Assembly: GCA_008694505.1 (NCBI GenBank)
Contig: VZDJ01000090.1
Location: 8,549,521 to 8,613,520, forward strand
Direction: 5' to 3'
DNA from: Cyanoderma ruficeps
Lineage: Eukaryota; Chordata; Aves; Passeriformes; Timaliidae
Length of the DNA stretch: 64,000 nucleotides
Position numbers and translations under genes: made by a program. The notes under the pieces are model-generated. The model did not search any database. It saw nothing but the letters and a program-made list of their open reading frames with translations, and was not told the DNA's origin. Of the stretch, positions 1 to 11,764 are shown in pieces. The first letter of the stretch is position 1, and every line of letters starts with the position of its first letter.

Positions 1-2424
1 CTCTTCAATCAGCATTTGCCCTTTGATATGAAAGCTCACAATAGATTGACATTTGACATATAACATTGTGCTGGAGCTGTTTTACAGTGTAATATGCCTG
101 GGTATGTGATTTTGGCCAGTCCCTCTTAGTTCACGACAAGAAGTACATCTCAAGTTGGGCTCCAGTGCCTGTTTTAGGAGATTTAGCCCAGCAATGCTCG
201 TTCCTGACTGACCAGGCTGGGGGTAGAAAATAAATGTGTAGAGTTGTGATTTTATCTGTGCTACTTCAGGCTGCCAGGTTGTGCTCTGGGGTGAGATGAG
301 GAGCTCTTTGGGACAGGAGCATCCTCCTATTACATATGGAGTCCAGAGTAAGACTGAAGCTCCTGAGTCCTTCTGGAGAGCAGCCCTGGCGCTGGGGCAA
401 CAGGGGTAGTGCAACCTTGGGGGCTGTCCCCCAGGGCAGTGCAGATGGGTCCCAATCTCCTGGCTGGGGGGAGAAAAGCTGGCTGCAGGGGAGCAAGGCT
501 TGGCCCTTAGCCTCTGGTCCTGACTCCTTTGGTTTCCTAGCTTAACCAAAGTCAAAGAGACTGGCCTTGGCTGTTCATGTTTGCAGTGTAAATGAGGACA
601 TAGAAAACAGTGTGAGTGCTCAGTGGTTTTATTTTATCACATTCATGCCCATCTACTCCCTTCCCACAAGCAGACTGTGCATGGATTTGTGTGCTTTTGT
701 TGGTGCTGCAGATATGGCAAGAGCAGCCACGCACTAAGTGAATGCCAGTGCATGGTACATGCCCCTGCCCAAGTGACTTGGCAGCTAAAGAGGGTCTGAA
801 ATGACCCTGTCAGCAGCAAAACCCACGCCTGCACCTTCCCTCTCACTCCAGTCTTACTGTGCCACAACCAGAGAAGGAGCAAGAAAAATGCCATGGTGAA
901 GGAAAAAGGAAACACCGGAAAACAACTGAAGGGAGTTGTCTGGAAGGAACCACTCCTGTTCCTGTTTGGAATTTTCAGCAGGGATGTAAAAATCAGAGCT
1001 TGTTTCATATCAGAGATGTGAATGCAAGGCACACGTGTAAGGGAATGTAAGGGACCACACCACAGGTTTGCTTGGCTCAGGGCCTTGCCCCTGGCCCACA
1101 GCAGGGGCACTGGGACCAAGATGGTGAGGACAAACCTTCCCCTCCTGCAGTACACTCAGCTCAAGGGAGCAGCCTGCACCCCACTGTTGTTCCCCCCATT
1201 CTCCCAGTACTGTGGCCAGATGCCAGTGCAGGGAATCCTGGCAGGGCATGTGCGGATCGGGATCGTGCCCCAGCAGTGAACACTGAGCCTCGTGCTGCCC
1301 CAGGCACAGCCATGGGAGCAGACACATGATCCTCCTTGGCAGCAAGGACTTGTATGCATTTTTTGGAATTTTTTGAACTATTTCTCCCGAGGTCTGTGCT
1401 GTCTGGGTGCAGTGCAGACAGTGAAACTCAATGGCAGTAGTGCTGGTGGGGCCCTCACACCATTGGCTCCCTCTCCACTCCCTGGCAGTGCCATACAGAG
1501 GGTTGTGTTAGAGCTGCTGGGTGATGCACCCTGAATTTACATTGCCTAACCCTCCTTATTTTTGGCCTGTTCTTGGCAATTTTTAACTCGACCAACTTTC
1601 ATTAAGAAAAAATGCCCAGTGGACCCCCATCTCCCTCCCTTGCCCTGTAGGGCTTCCTGTCCACAGATGGAAAAAACATGCTGGTACATCCCACACCGCT
1701 GTGCCAACTTCAGTAAATGGGGTCACAGTTCACAGCAGCTGCACTCGTCTGGTTTTGCTCATCATTGCTCCCTGGCACCCTGCAGGCCAGGGTTTGGGCT
1801 GCCAAGGAACTGCTGCTGACCAGCTGCCTGCCCTGCTCTGCTTCTTCAGTGGCAGCACTGTTGGCCCTCAGGGTTGTGGTGAAAGCATTTGGGGTTGTGG
1901 CTGGAAAACTCCCCACACTCAGGCACCTGGAGGTAAACCGCCCAGATATTTGGTTTTTTTGATTTTGTTATTTTAAATTTTTTTCTTGAAGACCTGAATT
2001 TACAAGCTAGCCTTGTGGGGATTTTTTTCAGCTAATATGGGAAAGATCTGTGCAGTGGAGAGGATAGGGGCTTGTGCCTAATTTCTGAATGCTTAAGGTT
2101 GGTGAAAGTGGCAACAGGACTGTGTTATTCACTATGATTACATCTACCCCTCCTTCTGATGTAGATAGGTCTCCTCCACAAAAGCATGGACCTGAGCTGC
2201 TTAGGAAGGGAGTGATCCTTTCAGAAAACCCTTTTCACATGGACTTAATGAGGAGCTGGATCAAACTTTTAAGGTAGCTTGTGCAGTTTTTTTAACAGAA
2301 ACTAAAGTCCAACCTAGAAATGATGTTGCAGGTTGATATTATATGAAAGGAATGACAAAGCATAGCAAAAATGCCCTGTACTTCTTTAATCTCCAGCTGT
2401 AACTTAAAATTTTCATTTCTCTTG
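1..2424. other. Unique non-coding stretch, nothing recognised
   Basis: I see no transposon, tandem repeat, RNA gene or convincing exon in this stretch. Base composition is mixed. Open frames of 157 codons (82-555, minus) and 170 codons (643-1155, minus) overlap other open frames on both strands, show no domain I recognise, and look like chance frames in a moderately GC-rich tract. T-rich runs lie at about 1952-1987. The stretch ends where CR1-like sequence begins. Confidence 0.6.
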
Positions 2425-2690
2425 CAGTTTTGCTAGGACAAGAAGCAATGGACAGAAACTGGAACATAGAGGTTCCACCTGAATATGGGGAAGAACTTCA
2501 CTGTGTGGGTGACTGATCACTGGAGCAGGTTTCCCAGAGAGGTTGTGAAGTCTTCCTCACTGGAGATATTCAAAAGCTGCCTGGATACAATCCTGATTAA
2601 TATATCTGGGGGACTCAGATTGAGCAGGGAGGTTGGGCCAGATGACCTCCAGTGGTTCCTGCCAACGTTACCCATCCTGTGATTCTGTGA
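2425..2690 (+). mobile_element. CR1 LINE, 5'-truncated 3' end
   Basis: This is the 3' end of a CR1 non-LTR retrotransposon, the main LINE of birds. The landmarks run in the expected order: a decayed ORF2 C-terminal segment (residues like DHWSRFPREVVKSSSLEIFK are readable at about 2510-2575), then the 'gggccagatgacctccagtggttcctgcc' region, then a terminal ATCCTGTGATTCTGTGA at about 2674-2690. The 5' part is missing, as is usual for CR1 because of incomplete reverse transcription. The protein frame is interrupted and not functional. No flanking duplication is obvious, which fits the CR1 mode of insertion. The subfamily cannot be assigned by eye. Confidence 0.88.
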
Positions 2691-4337
2691 CTGTGGCAGC
2701 AGCCATGCTACATTTTGCCAGCACTGGTTGCATCATGTAGACACCCCAACTGCAGACTGACAACTTCTCTGGCCAAAAAAAACCCCCAGCCTGGTGATGT
2801 GTACCTGGCCTCTGTGATGTAGCCATAAGGTGCTCGTCATTAAAGCTGTATGCAGATATTTAGATTTGCATGAGCTTCACAATCACATTTGAACCCCTTG
2901 AGCTGCTGGGGCACTCACAGCTTGCTGTGAGGGGCTGGGGCCCTCAGCAATTTACAGGGTGGAGCCCATCATCTGGCTTTAAAGTAGCTCCTTATGAATG
3001 TTCTAGACTGAGAGCAGAGGGACAGTGGCGCTTCCCACTGCTTGTATTCAGGGGAATAAAGGGAAGTGGGATTAGTGGGAGTTTTCAGAAGCCTCTAACT
3101 CACCATAGAGCATAAATATCTTCAAGGGTTTGCCCTCAGGTGCTTCTTAAAAAAGCAGCCGGGTTAAAGTGGCTTTGCTAAGTTTGTTCCCATGAATATG
3201 ATTTTCCCCAGGCACGCTCTTTACATATACCTGTTAGATAAAAGCTACCACACAGTAAAAGAAAAACAACACACAACCCTCTTAATTAAAGATATCAGGG
3301 CAAGGAGGCTCCTAAAAAAAAAAAAAAAAGGGGGGTTCTAGTTTACAGGGTCCTGAGAAATAAAGCTGCCCATGATTTCTATGGTGGTCCCACTGGTTCC
3401 TGCATAGAGCCCAGGCTCAGTGAATGCTGGCAAATCATTGCCCAGTGGTGGCAGGCATTAGAAAACCCAACTTAAAAGCTTCTTCTATCAGTCTGTTTTC
3501 TGGGGCTGGTCCCTTTGGGTGTACCCTGCCTGTAGCCTTGTATCTATCTCCTTGCTTAGGTTATCTTCCTGCCTATCCAGTCTGTGCTGGGATCCCACTG
3601 GCCCCAAACCCCTGTGGGCTTTTCCAAATGCATGATGTATTTTGGAGGATGGGCTCCTTTCGTGCCAGTGACAATAGAATGCCTCTCTCCCCCTGATCCC
3701 ATCCTTGTTCTCTGTAGGGTTCCCTTGCTTTTCCCTTTCCCAGTATCAGGGGAAGTATGAGGGTGGGCTGTCCAACTCTGCTTCAGCAGACGTGTGACCC
3801 CCTGGTGTGGGAAGCAGTCATTTTTACATGGCTGTTCCTACCTAGCCAATCATGGGCTGTGGAAATGATCCTAAGGTGCTCAGGACCTGGGATAAATGAT
3901 TAGTTTACTTTGCCAAGAGCACAGTGTGAAGGAAATTGAAACAACAGTTAGTGCCAACAGAAAAACCAACTGCTGGATGTGCCTCTTCTGTGCCAGTTAG
4001 TGCAATTTTGCTGACAGCTTGCTTTGATGTAAACTCATTCTTGTGATCAAGCCTGAGATCTTGTATTTGAGCGCCAAGAAAATTCTGTTGTTGAAGATTT
4101 TGAAAGCTGTAAAAGCTTTTGCTGGTGTGTAATGTATGGACCCACGAGCTATGCCTTTCAAAGTGTATCAGTCTGGGACCTTGTGGAGGGAGGTAAAAGA
4201 TGGAAGAGGAGGATGCATTTACCAGGTAGAGGCTGCTAAGCACTGGGTCTGAAAAACCCATGTGTCCTTTTGGATATGTTTGTGTGGTTTAATGGGAGGG
4301 GATTTCAGTGTGCTCTCCTGTATGCCCTGCTGCAGTT
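2691..4337. other. Unique non-coding stretch with one A-run
   Basis: No gene or known repeat is recognised. The one low-complexity tract is an A-run at 3314-3329 directly followed by six G. It has no upstream AATAAA-type signal at a sensible distance and no flanking duplication, so I do not read it as a retrocopy tail. Confidence 0.55.
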
Positions 4338-4960
4338 TGCGCTCACAGGAGATTTTTGGGAGCGACGTGCTGGTATGGACAAAAGCAGGGGTCTGGTGGA
4401 GCGGAGGACCTGACCAAAATGACTGATAGAGCTACAAGAGCTCTGTGTGAGATCCATAAGCCAGCCCAGACCTAGAAACCCCCCGTGAGAGCGACAGCGC
4501 ACGCTTATCTGGCTCTGCCATCAGTCTGCCGCTCCTGGGAACCCGCGCAGCGCGGTAATTATTCCGAGGGCTAGTTGTGTAGGTGGCCGAGCCTGTTATC
4601 GCAGGAACACAGCGTTAGTCATGGGAGCGGGCCCGGGAGACATGCCCTGTGCCTGCGCCTTCCCGCTTTATCTCCGCTGGGGCCGGGGCCTGCCAGCTTG
4701 GCATGGGAATGCGGCAGGATGGGACTTGATGCGAGCAGTCTGGAAGGGAACGCGGCTCTGTCGGCACCCAGCGCAGCTTCGGCTGCATTTCCATGTCTAA
4801 TCCGCATGTGAATTAATGCAGCGTATGTGGAGGCACTCACAGCTAGCAAGTGGTTGTGGTTTTGTTTTGTAAATCGTTATCTCGCTCTCAGATCGATGAA
4901 ACTGCGCTGTGGCCCACAAACAAAGTTAACGCGCCGCGGCTTTCAGACCTGCGCAGCTCT
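4338..4960. promoter_or_regulatory. CpG-rich block, possible CpG island or enhancer
   Basis: By eye this block of about 620 bp holds around 40 CpG dinucleotides, while the flanking kilobases hold very few. Dense clusters lie at about 4490-4560 and 4931-4958 (CGCGCCGCGG). The rest of the window is strongly CpG-depleted, so the block is either unmethylated in the germ line or under selection. Within it, TAATCC followed by GAATTAAT (about 4798-4816) resembles homeodomain sites, and ATCGATGA lies near 4892. No convincing exon or TATA box was found. It could be a CpG-island promoter for an unannotated transcript, a developmental enhancer, or simply a GC-rich island. The CpG density is visible; the function is inferred. 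Confidence 0.45.
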
Positions 4961-6297
4961 CAGGTTGGGTGCCCAACTCTGAGTAAACTTTCAGTGCCTC
5001 TTGGAAACACAGATCCCCTCAAGCATGGTGAAAGTGGGTGCAGTAAAACAGAGGGTCCAAAGTGACAAATCCCTTTGGTTTAAATCTTAAAATCTCACCT
5101 TTCCTTGCATGTGGGACAAATAACTATTGGTGGAGAGGTCACAGAATTACACCGTTTTGAGCCCTGGTTTTACACAAACATAACTGAATCCAAAAACTTT
5201 TTTCCTGTGAGGAATAACAAGAAATGCTGTGTCAGTTGCCTGGCTCCTTAAGGTCATTTCCCCTCCTTTTGGCTGTTCCAGCAGCATTAAAGCAAGTAAA
5301 TATAGTATAGACTTTTCAATACAGGAAAGTGAAGGAAGCCTACTCTGCTTTGGGCAGGTTCCTCAGCAGAGCTGTGAAGGAGGCGGCTGTAGGACCCCAC
5401 TGCAGGGAGGTGTGAGGCTGTACTGAAGGAGGCAGAGGCAGCTTTGGTGGGTGACACACATCTGAAGCCTGGTTTCGACCAGCCCCCTGATTTGTGAAGG
5501 CATTCCCATCTGCTGCCACACTGTTAATTTACCTGCAGCACAAGTTACCAAGGTTATTTACCTATCATTTTCTTGCTACATATTGATTTTATTCTGTTGC
5601 CTGAAGGTATAGAAATAATTAGCAAAAGAGTCTTCCCATCACATTTACTATGCAGTTAATTAGAAGTTTTATCCTGCAGAGCAGTCATGTGAGAAAAGCA
5701 GCAGTGTAGTAACTCAGGTGTTCTCCTCCCAGCTGATGTGAAATGGCAGGTCTCCACTGACTCCTGCCAGCCCTTGTTGTTTTAGAACAGCAGCAGGAGC
5801 ATGCTATGTTCCAAAAGACGTAGAAAACACCAATGGCTTTTGTTTCATGAACACTTGGAGACCCAGCCTGTACTCCAGGGAAGCTCTCATTATTTAAGCA
5901 GCCTGTTGGGTAATTAAGGGACTTAGTGCAAATCAGTGCACTGTTCCTCCACAATTTTTTTTGTGTCACTTCTTTGGGAAGGGGCTGTCAGCTCTGTGGC
6001 ATTTCCATACTCTTCACACTCACCTAGTGTGTGGATGGTCCAGGACAGTCAGGATAACAGTTTGCCTCTGGGCTCAGGAACTCCAGGGCTCACCACAGTC
6101 ATACCAAATGCTGGGTCCTGCATTGCAGCTCTGCTGAGGTTTTTCCTGTGGAAGGATGGCTTTCCATGCATTGACCATTGCTTTGCTATGGCAGAAAAGC
6201 CTTACAGTGATAAGTCTCTAAGTCAGACAGATCAAACATCTTTCTTCTCCTCTCTTCCACACTGTGGATCCATGCAGAGTTTCCCGTGAGAAGGTGA
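4961..6297. other. Unique non-coding stretch, nothing recognised
   Basis: This is mixed-composition sequence with no recognised repeat, RNA or exon. Short open frames on both strands overlap each other and resemble no known family. Confidence 0.55.
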
Positions 6298-6478
6298 CTG
6301 ACATTGGGTGCTGTGTCTGCCTCATGAGGTGGCCAGTTAATCACCTCCACTGACATATCTAAAATGGTCTCCCTGGCAGAGTCTGGCAGTGTTTGGTTTG
6401 TGGCTCATGGAAGGGCAGAGACTGTGGGGTGGCACTTCTGTGTGCCACACTTGAGAGTGACAGTCACGGATCAGCTGC
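6298..6478 (+). repeat. Unidentified repeat, copy 1 of a direct pair
   Basis: This segment matches 7735-7902 in the same orientation. Both begin with the same 17 bases (CTGACATTGGGTGCTGT). Both continue with a GAGGTGGCCAGTT core, a GGGC(A/G)GAGACTGTGG core and a CCACACTTGA core, and both end at GATCAGCT. By eye they agree at roughly three quarters of positions with several small indels. I do not recognise the family. It is not CR1 and I see no terminal inverted repeats, poly-A or target duplication. It may be part of an old transposon or LTR, or a local duplication. The orientation given is arbitrary. Confidence 0.7.
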
Positions 6479-7734
6479 CTCATGTGTGACTGCTGCCCGT
6501 GAACTGTGCTTGCAGGTGCTGCTGGGAGTGGGAGAAAGGAGCTGTGACCATGTGAATGTGTACACAGCAGAGATGAAAAACAAACTTGCACATGCCAGTA
6601 GGTACTTTGGGCATTGATAGTGAATTTCTCTCTTGTAACTGAGTGGCTGAAATCCAGCCTAGAGAGGATAATGTTTATTCCTGAAAAGAAGGCTCTTCAG
6701 CATGATTTTCTGGCTGCAGTCCAACATCTGATATCTGTTTCTAAAATTGGGATAGGTACATGTGAATCGTGGAGAGGAACTGTGACTGGTGGTTAGATGA
6801 AGGTATATGTCAGTCTCACCTCCTAAAAAGTGGCTCCTGTAAAGCTGGGAGGAAGCATATGCTGGCTTGGCTACTTTTCCATCTGTAGAACATCAAGTGT
6901 CTGGAAGAGGTGTTAAGCCAGGTAGCTGGTAGTCCTCTGAAACTACTCCCATTAGAAGTGTTTGTTCCAGACTGTGACATGAAGAGAGCATTTATGCTTT
7001 GGCAGAGGGGGAAAGACTAGCCAGGAGCTGCTTTTGAGTCAAGTATCACTGCTTCCTGGTGGGAAAACAGGGTCTCAGCACTTGGACAATCATCTGAACA
7101 TATGGGCTGGTGCCATGTCCCTGGAGCAGTCCCCAGCCAGCAAAGAAAGGGTGGCTGGAGGTGCCGAGCAGGACATCTCCCAGCAACAGCCAGGGAGGGG
7201 TCTGAGCAGAGACCAGGGTTTCAGCAACCCCGGGTTCTGTTTTCAGATCCTCCACTACAAGGTGGCCGTAAGCAATGTGCCTTTTAGTTGTGCAATCACC
7301 AGCCTACGTACATGGTAACTTCTTTGGGTCTGGGTGCTGTGCATTTTCCTATTGTTTCCTTCAGCCTTGATTTAACTGGATGCTCTTCTAGATGGTGGGA
7401 GCTCCTCTGCAGTGTCACGGCCACCCGAGGTGCCCCCTGTGCCAGGGGTGCAGGCAGGCAGACCACCCAGGGGGGCACAACCCTTGGTGGGCTCTGGGAA
7501 TCATCTGAGTCACCTTCTGGTTACTCTGCTGACACCCTAGGGCTGGTATCAGCACCTGAGTTAGATGTCTAAAATTAGAATTAGCCCAAGATTAATGTGT
7601 GATGATCCTCCCCGACCCTTCACAAATGCACCAGTTTTTTAACCACACTCACATTTCTATTTGGGTAATGTCTGGTCTTTCCAGGTGAAGGCCTTTTTAC
7701 CTACAGTGCTGTGAAGTGGCCCATTCCTGGATAG
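6479..7734. other. Spacer between the two unidentified repeat copies
   Basis: This is about 1.26 kb of unique-looking sequence separating the repeats at 6298 and 7735. No LTR-retrotransposon internal sequence (primer-binding site, polypurine tract, gag or pol-like frames) is visible, so the pair does not look like the two LTRs of one provirus. Overlapping frames near 7034-7318 and 7288-7572 are short and unrecognised. Confidence 0.5.
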
Positions 7735-7902
7735 CTGACATTGGGTGCTGTCTCTACCTCAGGAGGTGGCCAGTTGACCACCTGTGCTGACTTCTGTGAA
7801 ATGGCTTCCCTGACAGTCTGGTGGTGTCTGGCCTATGGTTCATCAAAGGGCGGAGACTGTGGAATTTCGCACTCCACACTTGATTACAGTCACTGATCAG
7901 CT
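7735..7902 (+). repeat. Unidentified repeat, copy 2 of a direct pair
   Basis: This is the partner of 6298-6478, with the same order of shared blocks and the same two ends. It is about 13 bp shorter owing to small gaps, for example in the stretch after GACTGTGG. The sharp loss of similarity outside both ends shows that the repeat unit is about 170-180 bp. See copy 1 for the alternatives. Confidence 0.7.
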
Positions 7903-10900
7903 TGTGGGTGTCATGAGCATGTAGAGCATCTGCAAATCATTGGATAAGCCTGGAACATGGGATCATCTATTCTGTGTACCTCAAGACTGTGGTCTGAGAT
8001 GTTCATGTTCAGTTTGGACAATATTTGGACAGTACTCAAAAAAAAAGCAATTTCTGGTGCATCAGTGGAAAAAGAGAAATTGTGCTTGCCAGAAGCCTCA
8101 TCCTCTTAGATCATTATCAATGTCTTGTCTAGCTTAGATAATATGTTCATTTCATAGCTCAAAGCTAGTATTGTGTTAAAAGTGACCTTTCCATCTCCAT
8201 CTTGCACAAAAAAACCTGTAAGTTCAAAATTAATAACTTCAACTTTAAGCTGTAATTGTATAAGAAACAGCTGGATTATAAAATGATTGCTTCTCCAGAG
8301 AAGACTTCTTTTTTTTCCTTAAAATATCTTGATAAGCAATATTGCTTACTCAGTTATAATTTAAGGCAAGTTCACTTTGAACCGGCTGTGCTAAAGGAAG
8401 ACATTACCATTGCCTGCCCACTGGCTTCTGTGCAAGAGGGAGGAAGCTGCAGGAGCAACAGCTCTCTCTGGTGTGTCGTGGTGGATCCCTGGGAGCATTT
8501 CCCAGGCACAATCTTCCTGCCTAGAGCAAGCAGCTGGCTCTGGTGGTTTGAGGGCTTGCCCTCAGCATGAGGTGCAGGGCAAGCTACTGGGCAGGAAGAC
8601 AACATGAAGCCCTGACTCGATCTGCCAGCAAAACCACTTGTTATCTGTAACCCACTGGAGATGAAAGCAGCCCTGTTTACCTATTTAAACCCTTGGAATC
8701 AACCCACTGTGGCTGCAGTGTGTTAAGGAGGAAAGCAGGTTATGGGCATGTCATGGTGCTAAGCTGTTGAGCTGACACAGCAAGACGTGGAAGTCTTGTC
8801 CTTCCATAACTCCAGACTTAGAGTGGACTGTGATGTGTAGCAGCAGAATGTACCCCAAGAATATTTGGGCTGGAAACATGAGAAGCTGCTTCTATCTGCA
8901 GCCATGGGAAGGTGCCTGATGATATTTCTACATGGTGGATGAGGAAAAAGGCAGCAATCTTCAAGAAGCTATTGTAGTTTAAGAGGACCCTGAACTTTCA
9001 GATATTTTAACTTGCAGAATGACTTTGCATCTGATGGGAAGCAACACTGGTGTCTATGTTTGGATTCCCATGGGCTTTGTGAAAAGTCTATGGGGAGTGC
9101 CAACCAAAGCCATTTCAATACTTGCCTGTGATCCTCGTGTATCATCCTTGTTTCAGTGTCAAACAAGAAATTTCACAACTCAGAGCTGCTTATCTTGTTT
9201 GTGATGAAAGCAGCAATTCTGTTGCTGGAGAGCAGAGAGTCTGTAGTTTCTCATTATCAAATACATAATTTCTGGGGTTCATCTTTGAGCCTCTCTCACC
9301 CTAAAGTACTTGGGAGCTACCGCAGCTGCAGCTTGAACTTTTCCTCCTAACTGGTGTTCTTGGTGAGGCTTTCACATTTAAGTTTTAGCAGGAGCAAAGA
9401 AGGGGAGAGCTTTGGAATTTCCTTCTGCCAGTAGCTAATCAGAAACCAGTGGTCTCCTTGCATGTCTGAAACTAACCTTCAGGCGGGAGATTCCCGGAGT
9501 CCTTTCCGGATAGCAGATGTCATGGTTAAAGCATGTTGTCTTCTTCTCAGAAGTCGCATATCATAGAGTTTCCCTTTCAGAAGGTGCCTGGAATGCAAAC
9601 TTTCGAAACACATTTTGATGACAGGTCATCATTTATCACTACAGGAAAATATATCGCTTGCTGATAGAATTCAAATCAAAACTTTTCATGCCTGGCTGCT
9701 TCTGAGGGAGAAAATGAGCGGGCCTGGCAAGCTGGTATCATTCAAACTAGCTCGACACTGGCCTAATGAATTTCTGACTCGAGGATGAACTTTCCTCCTA
9801 AAACACACAAATCTGCAAACACACCTGTGAATGTGGCAGGTGGAGAGGCTGAAATGCAGCATGCTGCTCTGGATGCAGATCTGCCTTGAAGCAGTGCTCA
9901 GGGCTTGATTCCCCTTGACAGCTCTTTCAGTGGCTCTGATGTGCCTGTGAATCATGAGCCTGTGCTGAGGTACCAGCAGCATGACAGAGAGGGAGGAGTG
10001 CGTTCTGGCAGGAGCAGAGGATGGAAAGAAGAAAAAGCCCAGTGAGTTACCAATCTCATCCATCCACTGTTTCTGGCAGGGATGGTGTTTGTGGGATTGT
10101 TGAAGGACACCTCATCTCTCTCTGGACATGCATAATGTGGTTTGCAGGAGTTGTTGGTCAAAGTAAGGCCAGAGGACTACACCATGACTTGAGGAACTGT
10201 TTCCAAGAATGTTCTGCTGACTTCCCAGAGGTGGTGAAAAATGCTCTCATCTAAACCAGATTTACGCAGGAGAGGGATCAGTCCTTGCAAAATATTTAAT
10301 CATTGCAGCAGATACATCTGAGTAGTTTGGCAGACAATAGCAGTTCTCACATTCTAATCAAGAGCTTTGGCAATTGTACACTGGAGAGGGAAGAGAAACT
10401 TGGAGTAGCAGCCATAGCGGCTCGTGGTGGGGTGAGGACAGTGGCACCAGAGAGGTGAGCAGGGGAGAGGAGCCAGACCTCTGCAACATGAAGTGAAAGA
10501 TCAACCTAAGCCCAGGAGCTGCATTGTGGGCAGTTCCTATTCACTTTTTTCCTCAGATTTGCTTTAGTAGCAGTCAAGTGAGGCCCACAGAGGCCTGGAG
10601 TTGCTCCAGAAGCCCTAGAAACCTGAGCGGTGTGGGAGCAGGGGGTACTGTCCCCCTTCACCCTCTGGCTCTTGCTTGGCATGTGAGCTGCTGGTGGACC
10701 AGGGGTCACTTTGTGTCCTGCTTCAACCCACCAGCTCACCCTGAGGCTTTTCTCTTCCTCCTTCCTTGCACGGGAAGGTTTTTTTTTAATTCCCTCTTAG
10801 AAAAGGATTGGAAAGGTGCATTGTGGACAGCAAGCAGGAGCTTCCACCCTTGAGGTGACAAATCCTCTCTCACAGCTCGTGTTGCTGTACCAGTGGTGGA

Positions 10901-11745
10901 GGTGCTGCCTGCTGACTCACAAGAGCCACTTCCTTCGTCCTGCTGTGGAGAGGAGTGAGGCACTGAGCTGAGGACAGCGAGAGACAGGATTTGGCAATGG
11001 ATTGAGACCTGCCATCTTCTTTTGTGGGTGTGCAGAGCAATCCCCACAGATCTGTTGAGTCAGTCCCATTTACAGTGCTTGGCTGCTGGCGGGCCTCTGG
11101 TTGAGGTCAGGGACTGGCATGACAGACACACCGGCAGGTGCAGGAATTAGGCTGAGTGTGAAGTGCCAGTATGGGCTCTGCCAGGCATTGAAGGGCTTTG
11201 CTGAGCTCCTGCATGAGAATGACAGCGCTCAGACCCCCAAACACTAGCTGCCTTGCTATGGATGCTGTGCATTAAACCCCAAAGCAGACTGGTTTAGGGA
11301 TATTTTTTCAATATTGCATGTACCCTGCCTTTTCAACTCACTCTTTCTCTTGTTTCTGATGAGCTGGAGAGGTGCTTTGTATGCAGACAGGTTCCACCTC
11401 TCATATTGGGATGTTCATGTTACTGGAAGATGCTTCTTCTTCCCCAGCTTCAGCAGGCTTTTGCAAATCCAGTACCCACTGGAGGCTGTTTAACTTGCAC
11501 AAAAGGGCAAGAAAACTGCAAATCAGTCTTTTTTTAACCTTCTAAAATAGGCATTATCCATCACTTTTATAATTAATAAATTCCTCCAAAAGAAGGAGTG
11601 ACAAGAGCAAAGGGGAAATAAGTAACTATCAAGATGCTTGGCTTGGTTGAATCACCCAACCTGCCTTTCTGAAGTTAGCTACCAAAAGTGCTGAAATCAC
11701 TTACAATAAATGTATCTTAGAAAAATGAGAGGGATCTCCTTGGTT
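7903..11745. other. Unique non-coding stretch
   Basis: No transposon or exon is recognised. A perfect 7-bp-arm palindrome TGATGACAGGTCATCA lies at 9616-9631. Minus-strand open frames at 9686-10063 (125 codons) and 10736-11047 match no family I know and are likely chance. Confidence 0.5.
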
Positions 11746-11764
11746 TCTCTCTCTCTCTCTCTCT
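11746..11764. repeat. (TC)n microsatellite
   Basis: This is an uninterrupted alternating TC tract of 19 bp. It is short, so probably only weakly polymorphic. Confidence 0.95.

Noticed and set aside
643..1155. 170-codon minus-strand open frame with a hydrophobic stretch
   Set aside because: The hydrophobic run comes from a purine-rich plus-strand tract and there is no family resemblance. Treated as chance.
3314..3335. A-run as the tail of a processed retrocopy
   Set aside because: No upstream poly-A signal at the right distance, no open or recognisable cDNA sequence and no target duplication.
6298..7902. The direct repeat pair as two LTRs of one provirus
   Set aside because: The units are short, do not start TG or end CA, have no flanking duplication, and the spacer has no retroviral features.
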